Shown here: positions 8,096 to 15,366 of the stretch, in pieces
Numbering within the stretch: the first letter of the stretch is position 1
Layout: the number at the start of each line of letters is the position of its first letter
Origin: Planomicrobium sp. CPCC 101079
GTDB taxonomy: Bacteria > Bacillota > Bacilli > Bacillales_A > Planococcaceae
DNA: 64,000 nucleotides
Assembly: GCF_007859275.1 (NCBI RefSeq)
Contig: NZ_VOHC01000028.1
Coordinates: 299,539 to 363,538 of the forward strand
Reading direction: 5' to 3'
Position numbers and translations under genes: made by a program
Notes under the pieces: generated by a model
Told to the model about the DNA's origin: nothing
Database searches by the model: none
What the model saw: only the letters and a program-made list of their open reading frames with translations

Positions 8096-8489
8096 ATGCC
8101 AAAAAAAGGGAATATCTTTTTTATCCGCCAGCCATTCGATGAATTTTTGGAGATGAAGTATGAGCGGACAACCGAAAATAGCGTCAAAGTGACATTGCCG
8201 GTCAACCCCTTATTTGTCAATAGCATCGGCGTTATCCGCGGAGGCATCATTTCCGCACTTGCGGATGTTGCCCTATTCAACACAGTAGTTCCAGATACAA
8301 AGGGCAAACAAACTGTTGTAACGGTCGATTTGTCAGTGACCTTTTTAAAAGCTGCGAAATCCGATTTTTTGACAGCCGCGCATATTCGCAGTCGAAAAAG
8401 GGCGCAACCTTACTCATGCCGATTGCATGAGCCACGATGATCAAGACAATCTCATCGCCAAAGCAAAAGCTGTTCTTTTCAACAATTGA
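8096..8489 (+). pseudogene. Frameshifted PaaI-type hotdog thioesterase
   Basis: The frame from 8096 encodes a hotdog thioesterase N-terminus (NSIGVIRGGIISALADVALF, then VTVDLSVTFLKAAKSDFLTA). Near 8380-8390 the coding sense moves to the +1 frame, which gives EKGRNLTHADCMSHDDQ and ends AKAVLFNN with TGA at 8487-8489, just as family members end. The plain frame instead runs into an unrelated stop after REPR at 8440. Either one base was gained or two lost, or there is a sequencing error. No good ribosome binding site precedes the ATG, which fits decay. Confidence 0.8.
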
Positions 8490-8528
8490 GAAGGATTCAA
8501 AAGCTTGCTGCTTTTGAATCCTTCTTTT
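8490..8528. terminator. Bidirectional intrinsic terminator
   Basis: GAAGGATTCAAAAGC-TTGCT-GCTTTTGAATCCTTC plus TTTT. A perfect 15-bp stem between the convergent thioesterase pseudogene and the DHFR-fold gene. Confidence 0.9.
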
Positions 8529-8532
8529 CGTT

Positions 8533-9066
8533 CTATTTTTTCATTTCATAATGCAGCTGCGCGAACTGTCCAAATTGCTGAACGTTCTTTAAGTGGTATT
8601 CGATTTCAAAATCGAGTTCTTGAAACAGCGGGATGCCTTTTCCGATAAGCGTTGGCGCTATGGAGATAATAAATTCATCAATTAGCTTTTCTTTTAAGAA
8701 GCCGTGCAGGAGCTTGCCGCCGCCAATCACCCAAATGTCTTTGCCCGGCTCTTGTTTCAGCCTTTCTGCAAATGGCAAAATTTCTTCATTTGTATATTTA
8801 ACTTTCTCTTTTTGCCCTTGTTCTGCAGTAGAAAAAACATAGCACTCCTTGTCAGGATAAGGGTTCTTCCCGCCTTCCGCTTCCATTACCCAGTCGTATG
8901 TGCGGCGGCCCATTACTACAGTATCAATAGTTTCTATAAACTCCCCGTATCCCGCATCGCCTTCTCCTTCAACTTTGAACAGCCACTCAAGCGAATCATC
9001 TTCTGTCGCGATATATCCATCTAGACTAATAGCGATATAACACACGATTTTGCGTTGTTTTGGCAC
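8533..9066 (-). CDS. Dihydrofolate reductase-fold (RibD C-terminal-like) protein
   Basis: A 177-residue NADPH-binding fold protein. Visible are the N-terminal VCYIAISLDGYIA, a VVMGRRTYDWV segment and IWVIGGGKLLHGFL, all characteristic of the RibD_C/YwjB-type DHFR superfamily rather than of housekeeping FolA. The best start is GTG at 9066, with GGAGGAGG a few bases upstream; an upstream ATG at 9117 would overlap the preceding Nudix gene and lacks a site. It sits 3' of the Nudix gene and may share its transcript. The substrate is unknown. Confidence 0.85.
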   Translation of the reverse strand: MPKQRKIVCYIAISLDGYIATEDDSLEWLFKVEGEGDAGYGEFIETIDTVVMGRRTYDWVMEAEGGKNPYPDKECYVFSTAEQGQKEKVKYTNEEILPFAERLKQEPGKDIWVIGGGKLLHGFLKEKLIDEFIISIAPTLIGKGIPLFQELDFEIEYHLKNVQQFGQFAQLHYEMKK

Positions 9067-9113
9067 TTTTGCCTCCTCCTTGTCTATTGATGCGGAGCAT
9101 AAAGAACTTCTGT

Positions 9114-9566
9114 TCAATAAAACGAAGCGCCATAATGATGGATGACTTTTTTTGTATGTACGCAGATGGAAGAAGGAAGCTGGTCAAGCGCGAAAAAGTT
9201 GAATTGCAGCGAAGCGTCCGCATCTTCCAAAGGCAGTGGGGTTCGGATATCTCTGCAACAATAATTGATTGTTAGCGAATACAACTGATCTCCATTCGGC
9301 ATTTCCTGGAAATACTTTTTTCCTGAAAAAATGCCGAGTAAGCTCAATTCGCCAATTTCAATTCCTGTTTCCTCTTTGACTCCACGCCTTCCCGCTTCTT
9401 CCGCTGTTTCAGTCAACTCCATAAAGCTGACAGGCAAGGACCAACTGCCGTCATCCCGTTCCTTCAGCAAGATATAGCCCCTTTTATCCAGTACAACAAT
9501 TGACGTTTTGACCGCCAATAATGGTTCATTGCCGACCTTCCCTCTTAAATTCTCGATATAGCGCAT
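9114..9566 (-). CDS. Nudix hydrolase with a degenerate Nudix box
   Basis: A 150-residue Nudix-fold protein. The expected motif Gx5Ex7REUxEExGU appears as S-FMELT-E-TAEEAGR-RGVKEETGI: the first Gly is Ser and the RE pair is RG, while the metal-binding EETG core is kept. The N-terminal half (VKTSIVVLDKRGYILLKERDDGSWSLP) is normal for the family. It lies just before the DHFR-fold gene, with a TTGTGT/TATATT-like region upstream. It may retain weak pyrophosphatase activity or act as a binding protein. Confidence 0.82.
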   Translation of the reverse strand: MRYIENLRGKVGNEPLLAVKTSIVVLDKRGYILLKERDDGSWSLPVSFMELTETAEEAGRRGVKEETGIEIGELSLLGIFSGKKYFQEMPNGDQLYSLTINYCCRDIRTPLPLEDADASLQFNFFALDQLPSSICVHTKKVIHHYGASFY

Positions 9567-9761
9567 ATTATCCCTCCTTCCCTTTTAATATAAAGTTTCT
9601 TGTTTCAACACAACAAATTGATTATTCTGCTAATTTTATCACAACTTATTTTATTTGGCAGTAATGAACCTGTTGGCGTCGAAGAATAAAAAGAGATAGT
9701 TTTTGACATTGGCTATAATTAGTTTTACGGTTGAAGAAACCAATGGAGCGGAGGTACATAC

Positions 9762-10262
9762 ATGAAAAAAATCGTCATAGTATCAGATACCCATATTCCA
9801 ATACGCGCAAAGAAATTGCCTCAAATCTTAATTGATGCATGCCAAGAGGCGGATTTCATCATCCATGCAGGAGATTGGCAGACGATGGATGTGTATTATG
9901 AGTTTGCGGCTTATGCGGAAACAGATGGCGTCACTGGTAATGTAGACCCTTGGGAAATTTCAGATCGCATCGGCAAAAGTAAAATCCTGGAATTCGGAGG
10001 TCTTCGTATTGGTGTAGTCCATGGCGATGGCATCCGCCAAACAACGGAACAGCGGGCATTTGATGCGTTTCGTGAAGAAAAAGTGGATATTATTGTATTC
10101 GGCCACTCCCATATCCCGGTCATGCGCGAAGTGGAGGGCGTCATCTTGTTCAATCCCGGCTCTCCTACCGATAAACGCACCCAACCCCAGTATTCTTTCG
10201 GCTTGTTAGAAATCGGGGATTCCTGGGAATTGAAACACGTTTTCTTCGATAAAGAAAGCTAA
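9762..10262 (+). CDS. YfcE/MJ0936-type metallophosphoesterase
   Basis: A 166-residue calcineurin-like phosphoesterase. All metal-binding motifs are present in order: DTH (residues 9-11), HAGDW near 34, GNVD near 61, HGD near 88, and GHSHIP near 118, with NPGS closing the fold. The family hydrolyses phosphodiesters using a di-metal centre. The start follows GGAGG. A perfect TATAAT precedes the gene at about 9713-9718, though its -35 is unclear. Monocistronic. The substrate is not predictable. Confidence 0.88.
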   Translation: MKKIVIVSDTHIPIRAKKLPQILIDACQEADFIIHAGDWQTMDVYYEFAAYAETDGVTGNVDPWEISDRIGKSKILEFGGLRIGVVHGDGIRQTTEQRAFDAFREEKVDIIVFGHSHIPVMREVEGVILFNPGSPTDKRTQPQYSFGLLEIGDSWELKHVFFDKES

Positions 10263-10301
10263 AAAAACTCGGGCGCCATTAAAGGCGGCCCGAGTTTTTT
10301 G
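10262..10301. terminator. Bidirectional terminator overlapping a coding end
   Basis: ACTCGGGC...GCCCGAGT with A- and T-runs. The right half encodes the last codons (about Pro-Lys-Asn-Ser-Gly-Arg) of the minus-strand GAF-STAS gene. Confidence 0.88.
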
Positions 10302-11154
10302 GACAATTTTGCATCAATACAAAACCTAGTTGTTTTAACGCGGTTTCTAAATTGGCTTCGATTAAGACGCCTTTTAAACTAGCGGCAAAGTGAGGAACCT
10401 TTAATGCCATAAACGGCTGGATGCCTGTAATGACTGGAGCAATGCCAACTACTTTTAGAATATCGACCAGCTTTAGCAAGTATTCATCTACTGCCGTGTT
10501 GATTTGGGAGACGCCGGAAACGTCAATGACCAAATACTCCAGATCTTTTTCCCCCGCTTTTGTTAGCACGTGATCGATAATAGTTTGGGCTCGCTGTGTT
10601 GTAATTTCACCGATGACCGGCAAAATCGCCAAACCTTTTGTAACAGGGACAAGCGGCGATGAAAGCGTCTGGATTTGGTTGTTCGCTTTCTCAAGTTCTA
10701 AAACATATGTCAGCAGCGAAGACATCGTTTCAAATGTATATATATGTTCTTCTGTAAATTCGAACGGTTCGTTGTCCAATCCGCAGATTGTTCCATAAAC
10801 CTCCCCGTCCTCGTAATACACAGGAATTCCAATAAAGGAGCCGTTATCGAACTGTGAAGCAATCTCCAGCGACTCCGTCATTTTGCTTTTGGAAATATCC
10901 TCAATGACCAGGGGCGCTTCCCCATAACTGATGCTAAGGCTGCAAAATGTATTTTCTAAAGGCAAAAAGCTTCCTTCTATAATCAGCTCTTTTCTGGTAT
11001 TGCGGGATTTGACGATTTCATTTGTTTGACCATCATTTTTAGCAATGAATAATGTATTAATTTTTAATTGTTTGCTGAGCATTTCGAGAATATGTCCAGC
11101 TGCTTCGTCAAAATTGCGGAAGCTGCGCTTCTTTTTGTTTTCTTGTAGAGACAT
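10279..11154 (-). CDS. GAF-STAS protein, RsbR-paralogue type stressosome component
   Basis: A 291-residue two-domain protein: a GAF-like sensor (about residues 15-150, with IGIPVYYEDGEVYGTICGLD) and a STAS domain (about 170-280). The STAS part reads DVSGVSQINTAVDEYLL and VITGIQP, aligning with RsbR proteins. A Ser replaces the phosphorylatable Thr171-equivalent while the Thr205-equivalent is kept. RsbR paralogues build the stressosome that gates SigB. The start follows AGGAGG. The partners RsbS, RsbT and RsbX are not in this window. It is divergent from a gene with a SigB-like promoter. Confidence 0.8.
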   Translation of the reverse strand: MSLQENKKKRSFRNFDEAAGHILEMLSKQLKINTLFIAKNDGQTNEIVKSRNTRKELIIEGSFLPLENTFCSLSISYGEAPLVIEDISKSKMTESLEIASQFDNGSFIGIPVYYEDGEVYGTICGLDNEPFEFTEEHIYTFETMSSLLTYVLELEKANNQIQTLSSPLVPVTKGLAILPVIGEITTQRAQTIIDHVLTKAGEKDLEYLVIDVSGVSQINTAVDEYLLKLVDILKVVGIAPVITGIQPFMALKVPHFAASLKGVLIEANLETALKQLGFVLMQNCPKNSGRL

Positions 11155-11275
11155 CGGTATATTCCTCCTACTGCAATTCGCCCATGAACGTTTGACTGTA
11201 TTTCTTTAAACATACTATTCGTTTTTGGCTTTTGCAAACAGCGCATGTTTTTTAGCATGGAACTTTTCACCGGGA

Positions 11276-11302
11276 AGGTTCGCCCGATTTAAGAAAGGGT
11301 AT
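11276..11302 (+). promoter_or_regulatory. SigB-like promoter before the DUF3238 gene
   Basis: AGGTTCGC (11276-11283), 13-nt spacer, GGGTAT (11297-11302). The -10 is a full SigB match and the -35 a partial one (consensus AGGTTTAA). The ribosome binding site GGAGGTGAT follows at 11321. Confidence 0.5.
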
Positions 11303-11334
11303 AGCATATTAACCCACTTTGGAGGTGATAGCAG

Positions 11335-12540
11335 TTGTTACCGAACTCCCTTGAAATTGATTTATTGCAGCAATCGGATACCGTCATTGATTTTACTTGG
11401 TCCTATACCGGTGATACATGCCGCGTAACCCGCGATGAAGAAGTTATCTATACTGGAACGCAAAATTCCCTGAAAGATGAGAATTTGCAGCGCGGTGAAT
11501 TGTATACGTATACCATTGAACGGCTGGATGATGAAGGCAAAGCGGTCGAAAAGATTAAAATGCAGACAGGCACCGAGAACCACGTCGAAAATTTCGTCAA
11601 CCGCCTGCAGCAAATCGCCTTAACGACCATTTTATCCAAGTCGAAGATTGTACTAGCTTGGGGTGCTATTGAGGGCATCGGGCAGTTTGAAATTTACCGC
11701 GACGGCGAGCTTATTGATACCGTTGATAAGAATCAGTTCACAGACCGCAATGCCGAAATGGATCAGCCCTATACGTATTGGATCCGCGGCAAACGGCCGC
11801 TGGAGAAGTCCGAAGAAAGTTTTAAAACTGAAAAGTCTGCCGTTGCGAGAGTCTTCGGATTGGTCAACACAAAATCTTCTCAGGAAAAAGCCGCAGAAGA
11901 AGAGTTCTGGATAACGAAGAAAGTAGGAAGCCGTGACCGGATGCTTGCCGAAAAAGAGCTGGCTAAAACTGAGTTGCAATACCCGGTTTGGCACTTCCGC
12001 TATACAACTTTCTTGCCGCAGGAGTTTTTGCCGAGCCCCAACCCACTGTCCCCCAACCGCTACTTTTCGGGAGACGGCCGCAGCTTCGATCCGGAGTCTA
12101 AACATTACCGTACACAAGTGAATTTTTCACTCGAGCTGACTGAAGGCGGCGCTGTGCTCGAGTATGAAAAAGATGTGGGTACCAGCATCGCTTATGACTG
12201 GCGTAAAAAATTCCGGAAAGCAGATGTCGCATCATCAGAAGGCATTGTATTGGAAAAAGTGAAAGAAGATCCACATAAAGTATCGCTTTCGCTGAAGCAC
12301 AGTGTTGGAAATCCGCTCACCACTTCACCTAATATCGATTATGAAATTTCGGCGACTTTCTACCGGGATGGCTATTATGATATTATCGGCATCCATGATC
12401 AGGCACCTAATCATGAAGTGTATTTACGAACAAGCAAAGACACTGAATGGGAACAAATCCATGAGGCGGAAAGCAAGGGGCTCGCCTGGATGTCAGACGC
12501 CATCGCCAGCCAGTATTGGCGAATCTCTACATTCGACTGA
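11335..12540 (+). CDS. Fibronectin type III-like / DUF3238 protein
   Basis: A 401-residue protein without signal peptide or membrane span, so probably cytoplasmic. Two fibronectin-III-like segments are seen: residues 10-80 (IDFTWSYTGDTCRV, then YTYTIERLDDEG) and about 95-165 (KIVLAWGAIEGIGQFEIYRDG, then PYTYWIRG). The C-terminal 190 residues (beginning WHFRYTTFLPQEFLPSPNPL) match my recollection of DUF3238. The start is TTG at 11335 behind GGAGGTGAT. It is probably stress-induced by the SigB-like promoter upstream. No biochemical role is known to me. Confidence 0.75.
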   Translation: MLPNSLEIDLLQQSDTVIDFTWSYTGDTCRVTRDEEVIYTGTQNSLKDENLQRGELYTYTIERLDDEGKAVEKIKMQTGTENHVENFVNRLQQIALTTILSKSKIVLAWGAIEGIGQFEIYRDGELIDTVDKNQFTDRNAEMDQPYTYWIRGKRPLEKSEESFKTEKSAVARVFGLVNTKSSQEKAAEEEFWITKKVGSRDRMLAEKELAKTELQYPVWHFRYTTFLPQEFLPSPNPLSPNRYFSGDGRSFDPESKHYRTQVNFSLELTEGGAVLEYEKDVGTSIAYDWRKKFRKADVASSEGIVLEKVKEDPHKVSLSLKHSVGNPLTTSPNIDYEISATFYRDGYYDIIGIHDQAPNHEVYLRTSKDTEWEQIHEAESKGLAWMSDAIASQYWRISTFD

Positions 12541-12552
12541 TAAAATGGAACA

Positions 12553-12598
12553 TAAAAAACAATCCGAAACGCATCACCTGTTTCGGATTGTTTTTTTA
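12553..12598. terminator. Bidirectional intrinsic terminator
   Basis: AAACAATCCGAAAC pairs with GTTTCGGATTGTTT, T-run on both sides, between the convergent DUF3238 and DCC genes. Confidence 0.9.
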
Positions 12599-12994
12599 CT
12601 TGTCCAAAAATCTTTTGCGGATATGCGGAGGCGGCAACATGCAGCTATTGAGTTTGCCGAATACTTTGTAGCGGTTTCTGGCAAACGTATCATAAGCGCC
12701 ATCCCTTACAAAGCGCGGCACTGATTTCAGATAGAAAGCCAGCTTCCACAATCCGGTCAAGTGATGTGAAATTCTTAAAGCACCTTCTGACTTGATGTAT
12801 GCCTGGCCGTTCTCAATCAATACTAGGCTGTCAACATCGTCCGGAATTTGGTGTTCTTTTCTAAGTTCTCTTCCGACATCACTTTGCAGGGATGCAAAAT
12901 GGTAATAACCTGCGGGATCGTGTTTTATGATGAACTGGACACTTGAGTCACAGAAGTTGCAATCTCCGTCAAACAGCACAATGGCATGTTCCAT
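12596..12994 (-). CDS. DCC (DUF393) thiol-disulfide oxidoreductase family protein
   Basis: A 132-residue thioredoxin-like protein. The family's DxxC signature is at the N-terminus (LFDGDCNFCDSSVQF), followed by a conserved ALRISHHLTGLWKLAFYLKSVPRFVRDGAYDTFARNRY stretch broken here only by ordinary substitutions. It is the standard length for DUF393. The ATG follows GGAGGAG. Monocistronic, ending at the shared terminator. The redox partner is unknown. Confidence 0.88.
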   Translation of the reverse strand: MEHAIVLFDGDCNFCDSSVQFIIKHDPAGYYHFASLQSDVGRELRKEHQIPDDVDSLVLIENGQAYIKSEGALRISHHLTGLWKLAFYLKSVPRFVRDGAYDTFARNRYKVFGKLNSCMLPPPHIRKRFLDK

Positions 12995-13065
12995 TTTTTC
13001 TCCTCCTCCAAATTTAACTTATTATTATTTATAAATAACCTATTTAAAGAACGTTAAAACACTGC

Positions 13066-13419
13066 TCATTCAGAATTTGCCCCTGTCCCTTGATGAAAAA
13101 ACAGTTTCCAGCCTTCGGGACGCTTTTTCCAGACTGAACTGCGGAGCGACTTTTTCCCAGTTGTTCTATTATAGATATGGTATGTTGTCAGCACCGCTTC
13201 CGGTCCAAGTTCATGCATAATGAAATCTGTAATATCCATGAGGTCTGGCGTTAAGGAGTGATCTTCTTTGTAATCCGACCGCCTCCATATCCGGCCAGAA
13301 CTTCCAAACTCATAAAACTCTTCATCAAGTACACCTTTCAGCTTTTGCTGCGAAACCCGAACATCCGGCTGCAAGTGGCTCTGTTCTAAAGCATATATCT
13401 CTTTTTCCAATTTGCTCAT
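13066..13419 (-). CDS. DUF4440/SnoaL-like NTF2-fold protein
   Basis: A 117-residue protein of the NTF2-like superfamily: a helical N-terminus (LEKEIYALEQSHLQ), then LDEEFYEFGSSGRIWRR and the final strands SVWKKRPEGWKLFFHQGT typical of DUF4440. The ATG at 13419 has GGGGAG eight nt upstream; an ATG five codons earlier would start inside that site. Family members bind or turn over small molecules, but no catalytic residue is obvious. It lies downstream of yteA, separated from it by a terminator. Confidence 0.8.
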   Translation of the reverse strand: MSKLEKEIYALEQSHLQPDVRVSQQKLKGVLDEEFYEFGSSGRIWRRSDYKEDHSLTPDLMDITDFIMHELGPEAVLTTYHIYNRTTGKKSLRSSVWKKRPEGWKLFFHQGTGANSE

Positions 13420-13499
13420 TTTACTTCTCCCCATTTCCCGGGAAATATCCTTCCCTTACTAGAGGGTTCGACAGCCAGATCTCCAATTCCTTTCTCCAT

Positions 13500-13530
13500 A
13501 AAAATCCCTTGGCTATTAAAAGCCAAGGGC
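13500..13530 (-). terminator. Intrinsic terminator of yteA
   Basis: Minus-strand CCCTTGGCT-TTTAAT-AGCCAAGGG followed by ATTTTTAT, just after the YteA stop codon. Confidence 0.8.
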
Positions 13531-13535
13531 AAGAA

Positions 13536-14075
13536 TCAATCTTTGCTTTTATCCTCATAAAAATCTTCCATGTCTTCGTCGTCCCCAGGTTGATCTTGAG
13601 GTCCATCAGACGAACCGTATTCTTCAACATCTTGGAAGTTATCCGTGAAATCTTCTAACCGGTCGTCTTCTTGCTTTACTGGGTTTGAAGTAAAACCTGT
13701 TAACACATCTTCTTCCGGCGGGCGGCTCGTCAAGTCCGGCTCTTGGTCCGCATGGTCGATGCACGTTAAAGCTGTTGGCATCGCTTCAAGCCGCTCAAAA
13801 GGAATTTCTTTTCCGCATTCCGTGCACTTCCCATATGTTCCAGCTTCGATTGCTGCCAATGCCGCTTTAGTATCATCAAGCTCTTCTTCCTTGAACTGGG
13901 TAAGCGCCATCCCCCGTTCCATATCGAATAAATCCGTTCCAGCATCGCCTGGGTGGTTATCGTAATTGGAAAGTTCGGTCGTATCAAATTCTTCTTTATG
14001 CTGAACGCGTCTTTCAAGTGATTTCAATTGATCGGTCAATTGATCTTTTAATTGGTTTAGTTGCTCATCTGTCAT
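13536..14075 (-). CDS. yteA: TraR/DksA-type zinc-finger protein, YteA family
   Basis: A 179-residue YteA-type protein. An N-terminal coiled region (LNQLKDQLTDQLKSLERRVQ) is followed by a DNHPGDAGTDLFDMERG block and the zinc-finger CTEC with a distal C..H pair (TCIDH). The C-terminal 45 residues are very acidic. The fold recalls DksA, which inserts into the RNA polymerase secondary channel, but the Bacillus family's role is less defined. Upstream on the minus strand is TTGACT-16-TATACA, overlapping an AGGTTTGA-13-GGCAAT that weakly resembles a SigB promoter. Confidence 0.88.
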   Translation of the reverse strand: MTDEQLNQLKDQLTDQLKSLERRVQHKEEFDTTELSNYDNHPGDAGTDLFDMERGMALTQFKEEELDDTKAALAAIEAGTYGKCTECGKEIPFERLEAMPTALTCIDHADQEPDLTSRPPEEDVLTGFTSNPVKQEDDRLEDFTDNFQDVEEYGSSDGPQDQPGDDEDMEDFYEDKSKD

Positions 14076-14105
14076 TGTGATTCCTCCTTAAAAACTCGCT
14101 TGTTT

Positions 14106-14133
14106 TGTATATTGCCTAATTTAAAGAAGTCAA
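14106..14133 (-). promoter_or_regulatory. Promoter of yteA
   Basis: Minus-strand TTGACT (14128-14133), 16-nt spacer, TATACA (14106-14111). The upstream AGGTTTGA and GGCAAT could also be read weakly by SigB. Confidence 0.55.
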
Positions 14134-14150
14134 ACCTGGCTACTCCGCAC

Positions 14151-15086
14151 TTAAAAGTCATCAAAACGGTCAAGCAAGTTCAGCAAATAATCGTCCAAAC
14201 GATGCTGGACCAATTCATCTGACAGGCCTGACATACTAAACTCAACCCAGCCGGCATATACAGACGGCGGCCCGTCAAGTGTGTCTATCAATGAAAGCAA
14301 ATCCCAATACGGATGATAGCTATACGATTCTCCCGCACAGCGCTGATAAGCCTCTAAAAACCGGTCAGCTACCGACACGCCATAAAGCTGCGCCAAGTTG
14401 ACGCGGCAATGGCCTACATCAACGCCGATCGGCCCCAGACACGCATTGACCCAGTCCACCACACCGCTCACTTTTCCGCCCTCCCATAAAACGTTGGACG
14501 GATGGTAATCCCTATGGATGAAAGAGAATTTTGTTTGCGGACGAATGCCAGCTACTATATAAAAAGCACGCATCCAGTCATTTGGCACTTTTGACCATAA
14601 TGGCTTTTCCAGCGTTAAAGCATCATTATAGGAAAAGTGTTCAAACGGAAAGTTCTCTCCATTCGTTTGATGAATCTTTGCAAGTGCTAAAGCTAACCCA
14701 TCAATCCATTGGTTCTCATCTGTCGGGCGCAATACCACAGCGCCTCTTATTTTAGTCATTAAGGTTGCCGGCAACCCGCACCTTTCCCCCGTTTCATCGT
14801 AAGCAATCAGATTGGGAACAGTGACGCCGCTTTGCCTCATATACCGCAAGCTTTCAGCTTCATGCCAAGCCAAATCCGGTTCTTGCCCAAGCCATTCTTT
14901 GTTTGAAAACAAGCGCAAAACGTAGCTGGACAGTTCCCCATTACGGCAAACCGTAAGCTCCCGCAACGTCGAAGATGTCCCGCCGGCAAGAGGCTGGACA
15001 TGGCGTATTTCAGCTCCTTCCCCAATCGACTCCATAACCCAAGTCAAAATTCCTCCGGGTAATGCACTCGGCCCAATACTCACCAT
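14151..15086 (-). CDS. Aminoglycoside-phosphotransferase-family kinase
   Basis: A 311-residue APH/choline-kinase-like phosphotransferase. The catalytic loop is HRDYHPSNVLW (about residue 190) and the metal-binding DVV-type Asp lies in GVVDWVNACLGP. Many chromosomal members act on metabolites rather than antibiotics. The start is the ATG at 15086 behind AAAGGGGC. It stands alone between yteA and the P450 gene, transcribed away from the latter. Confidence 0.85.
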   Translation of the reverse strand: MVSIGPSALPGGILTWVMESIGEGAEIRHVQPLAGGTSSTLRELTVCRNGELSSYVLRLFSNKEWLGQEPDLAWHEAESLRYMRQSGVTVPNLIAYDETGERCGLPATLMTKIRGAVVLRPTDENQWIDGLALALAKIHQTNGENFPFEHFSYNDALTLEKPLWSKVPNDWMRAFYIVAGIRPQTKFSFIHRDYHPSNVLWEGGKVSGVVDWVNACLGPIGVDVGHCRVNLAQLYGVSVADRFLEAYQRCAGESYSYHPYWDLLSLIDTLDGPPSVYAGWVEFSMSGLSDELVQHRLDDYLLNLLDRFDDF

Positions 15087-15254
15087 CTATTCTGCCCCTT
15101 TCCTTTTTAATCGCTTTTAAATAAAGAACTTCAAAAAACCCGCCATACAAAAGACAGGTTTAAACAATAAACACTTCTGATCGGTATGTAAACCCATACC
15201 CTGCTCACGCAATGTGTACTCCTTTTCGCAGTATATGCCCGCTCTTAAGAATGC

Positions 15255-15279
15255 GTTTACCAATATTTCGAAGGGGTAT
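15255..15279 (+). promoter_or_regulatory. SigB-type promoter of the CYP152 gene
   Basis: GTTTAC (15255-15260), 13-nt spacer, GGGTAT (15274-15279), close to the SigB consensus GTTTAA-N12-15-GGGTAT. Transcription would begin near 15288. An extended -10 TGCTATAAC (15321-15329) closer to the gene may be a second start. Confidence 0.6.
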
Positions 15280-15366
15280 GTTTAGAGGAAGAAACTTTTG
15301 ATTTCCATCTATCTGGATGGTGCTATAACAAGAAGATAGCTCACCAAGAAAAAGGAGTTGAAGTTG

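Noticed and set aside
12302..12724. 140-codon plus-strand frame spanning the DUF3238 gene end and a terminator
   Set aside because: It overlaps a well-supported gene in another frame, the bidirectional terminator and the DCC gene.
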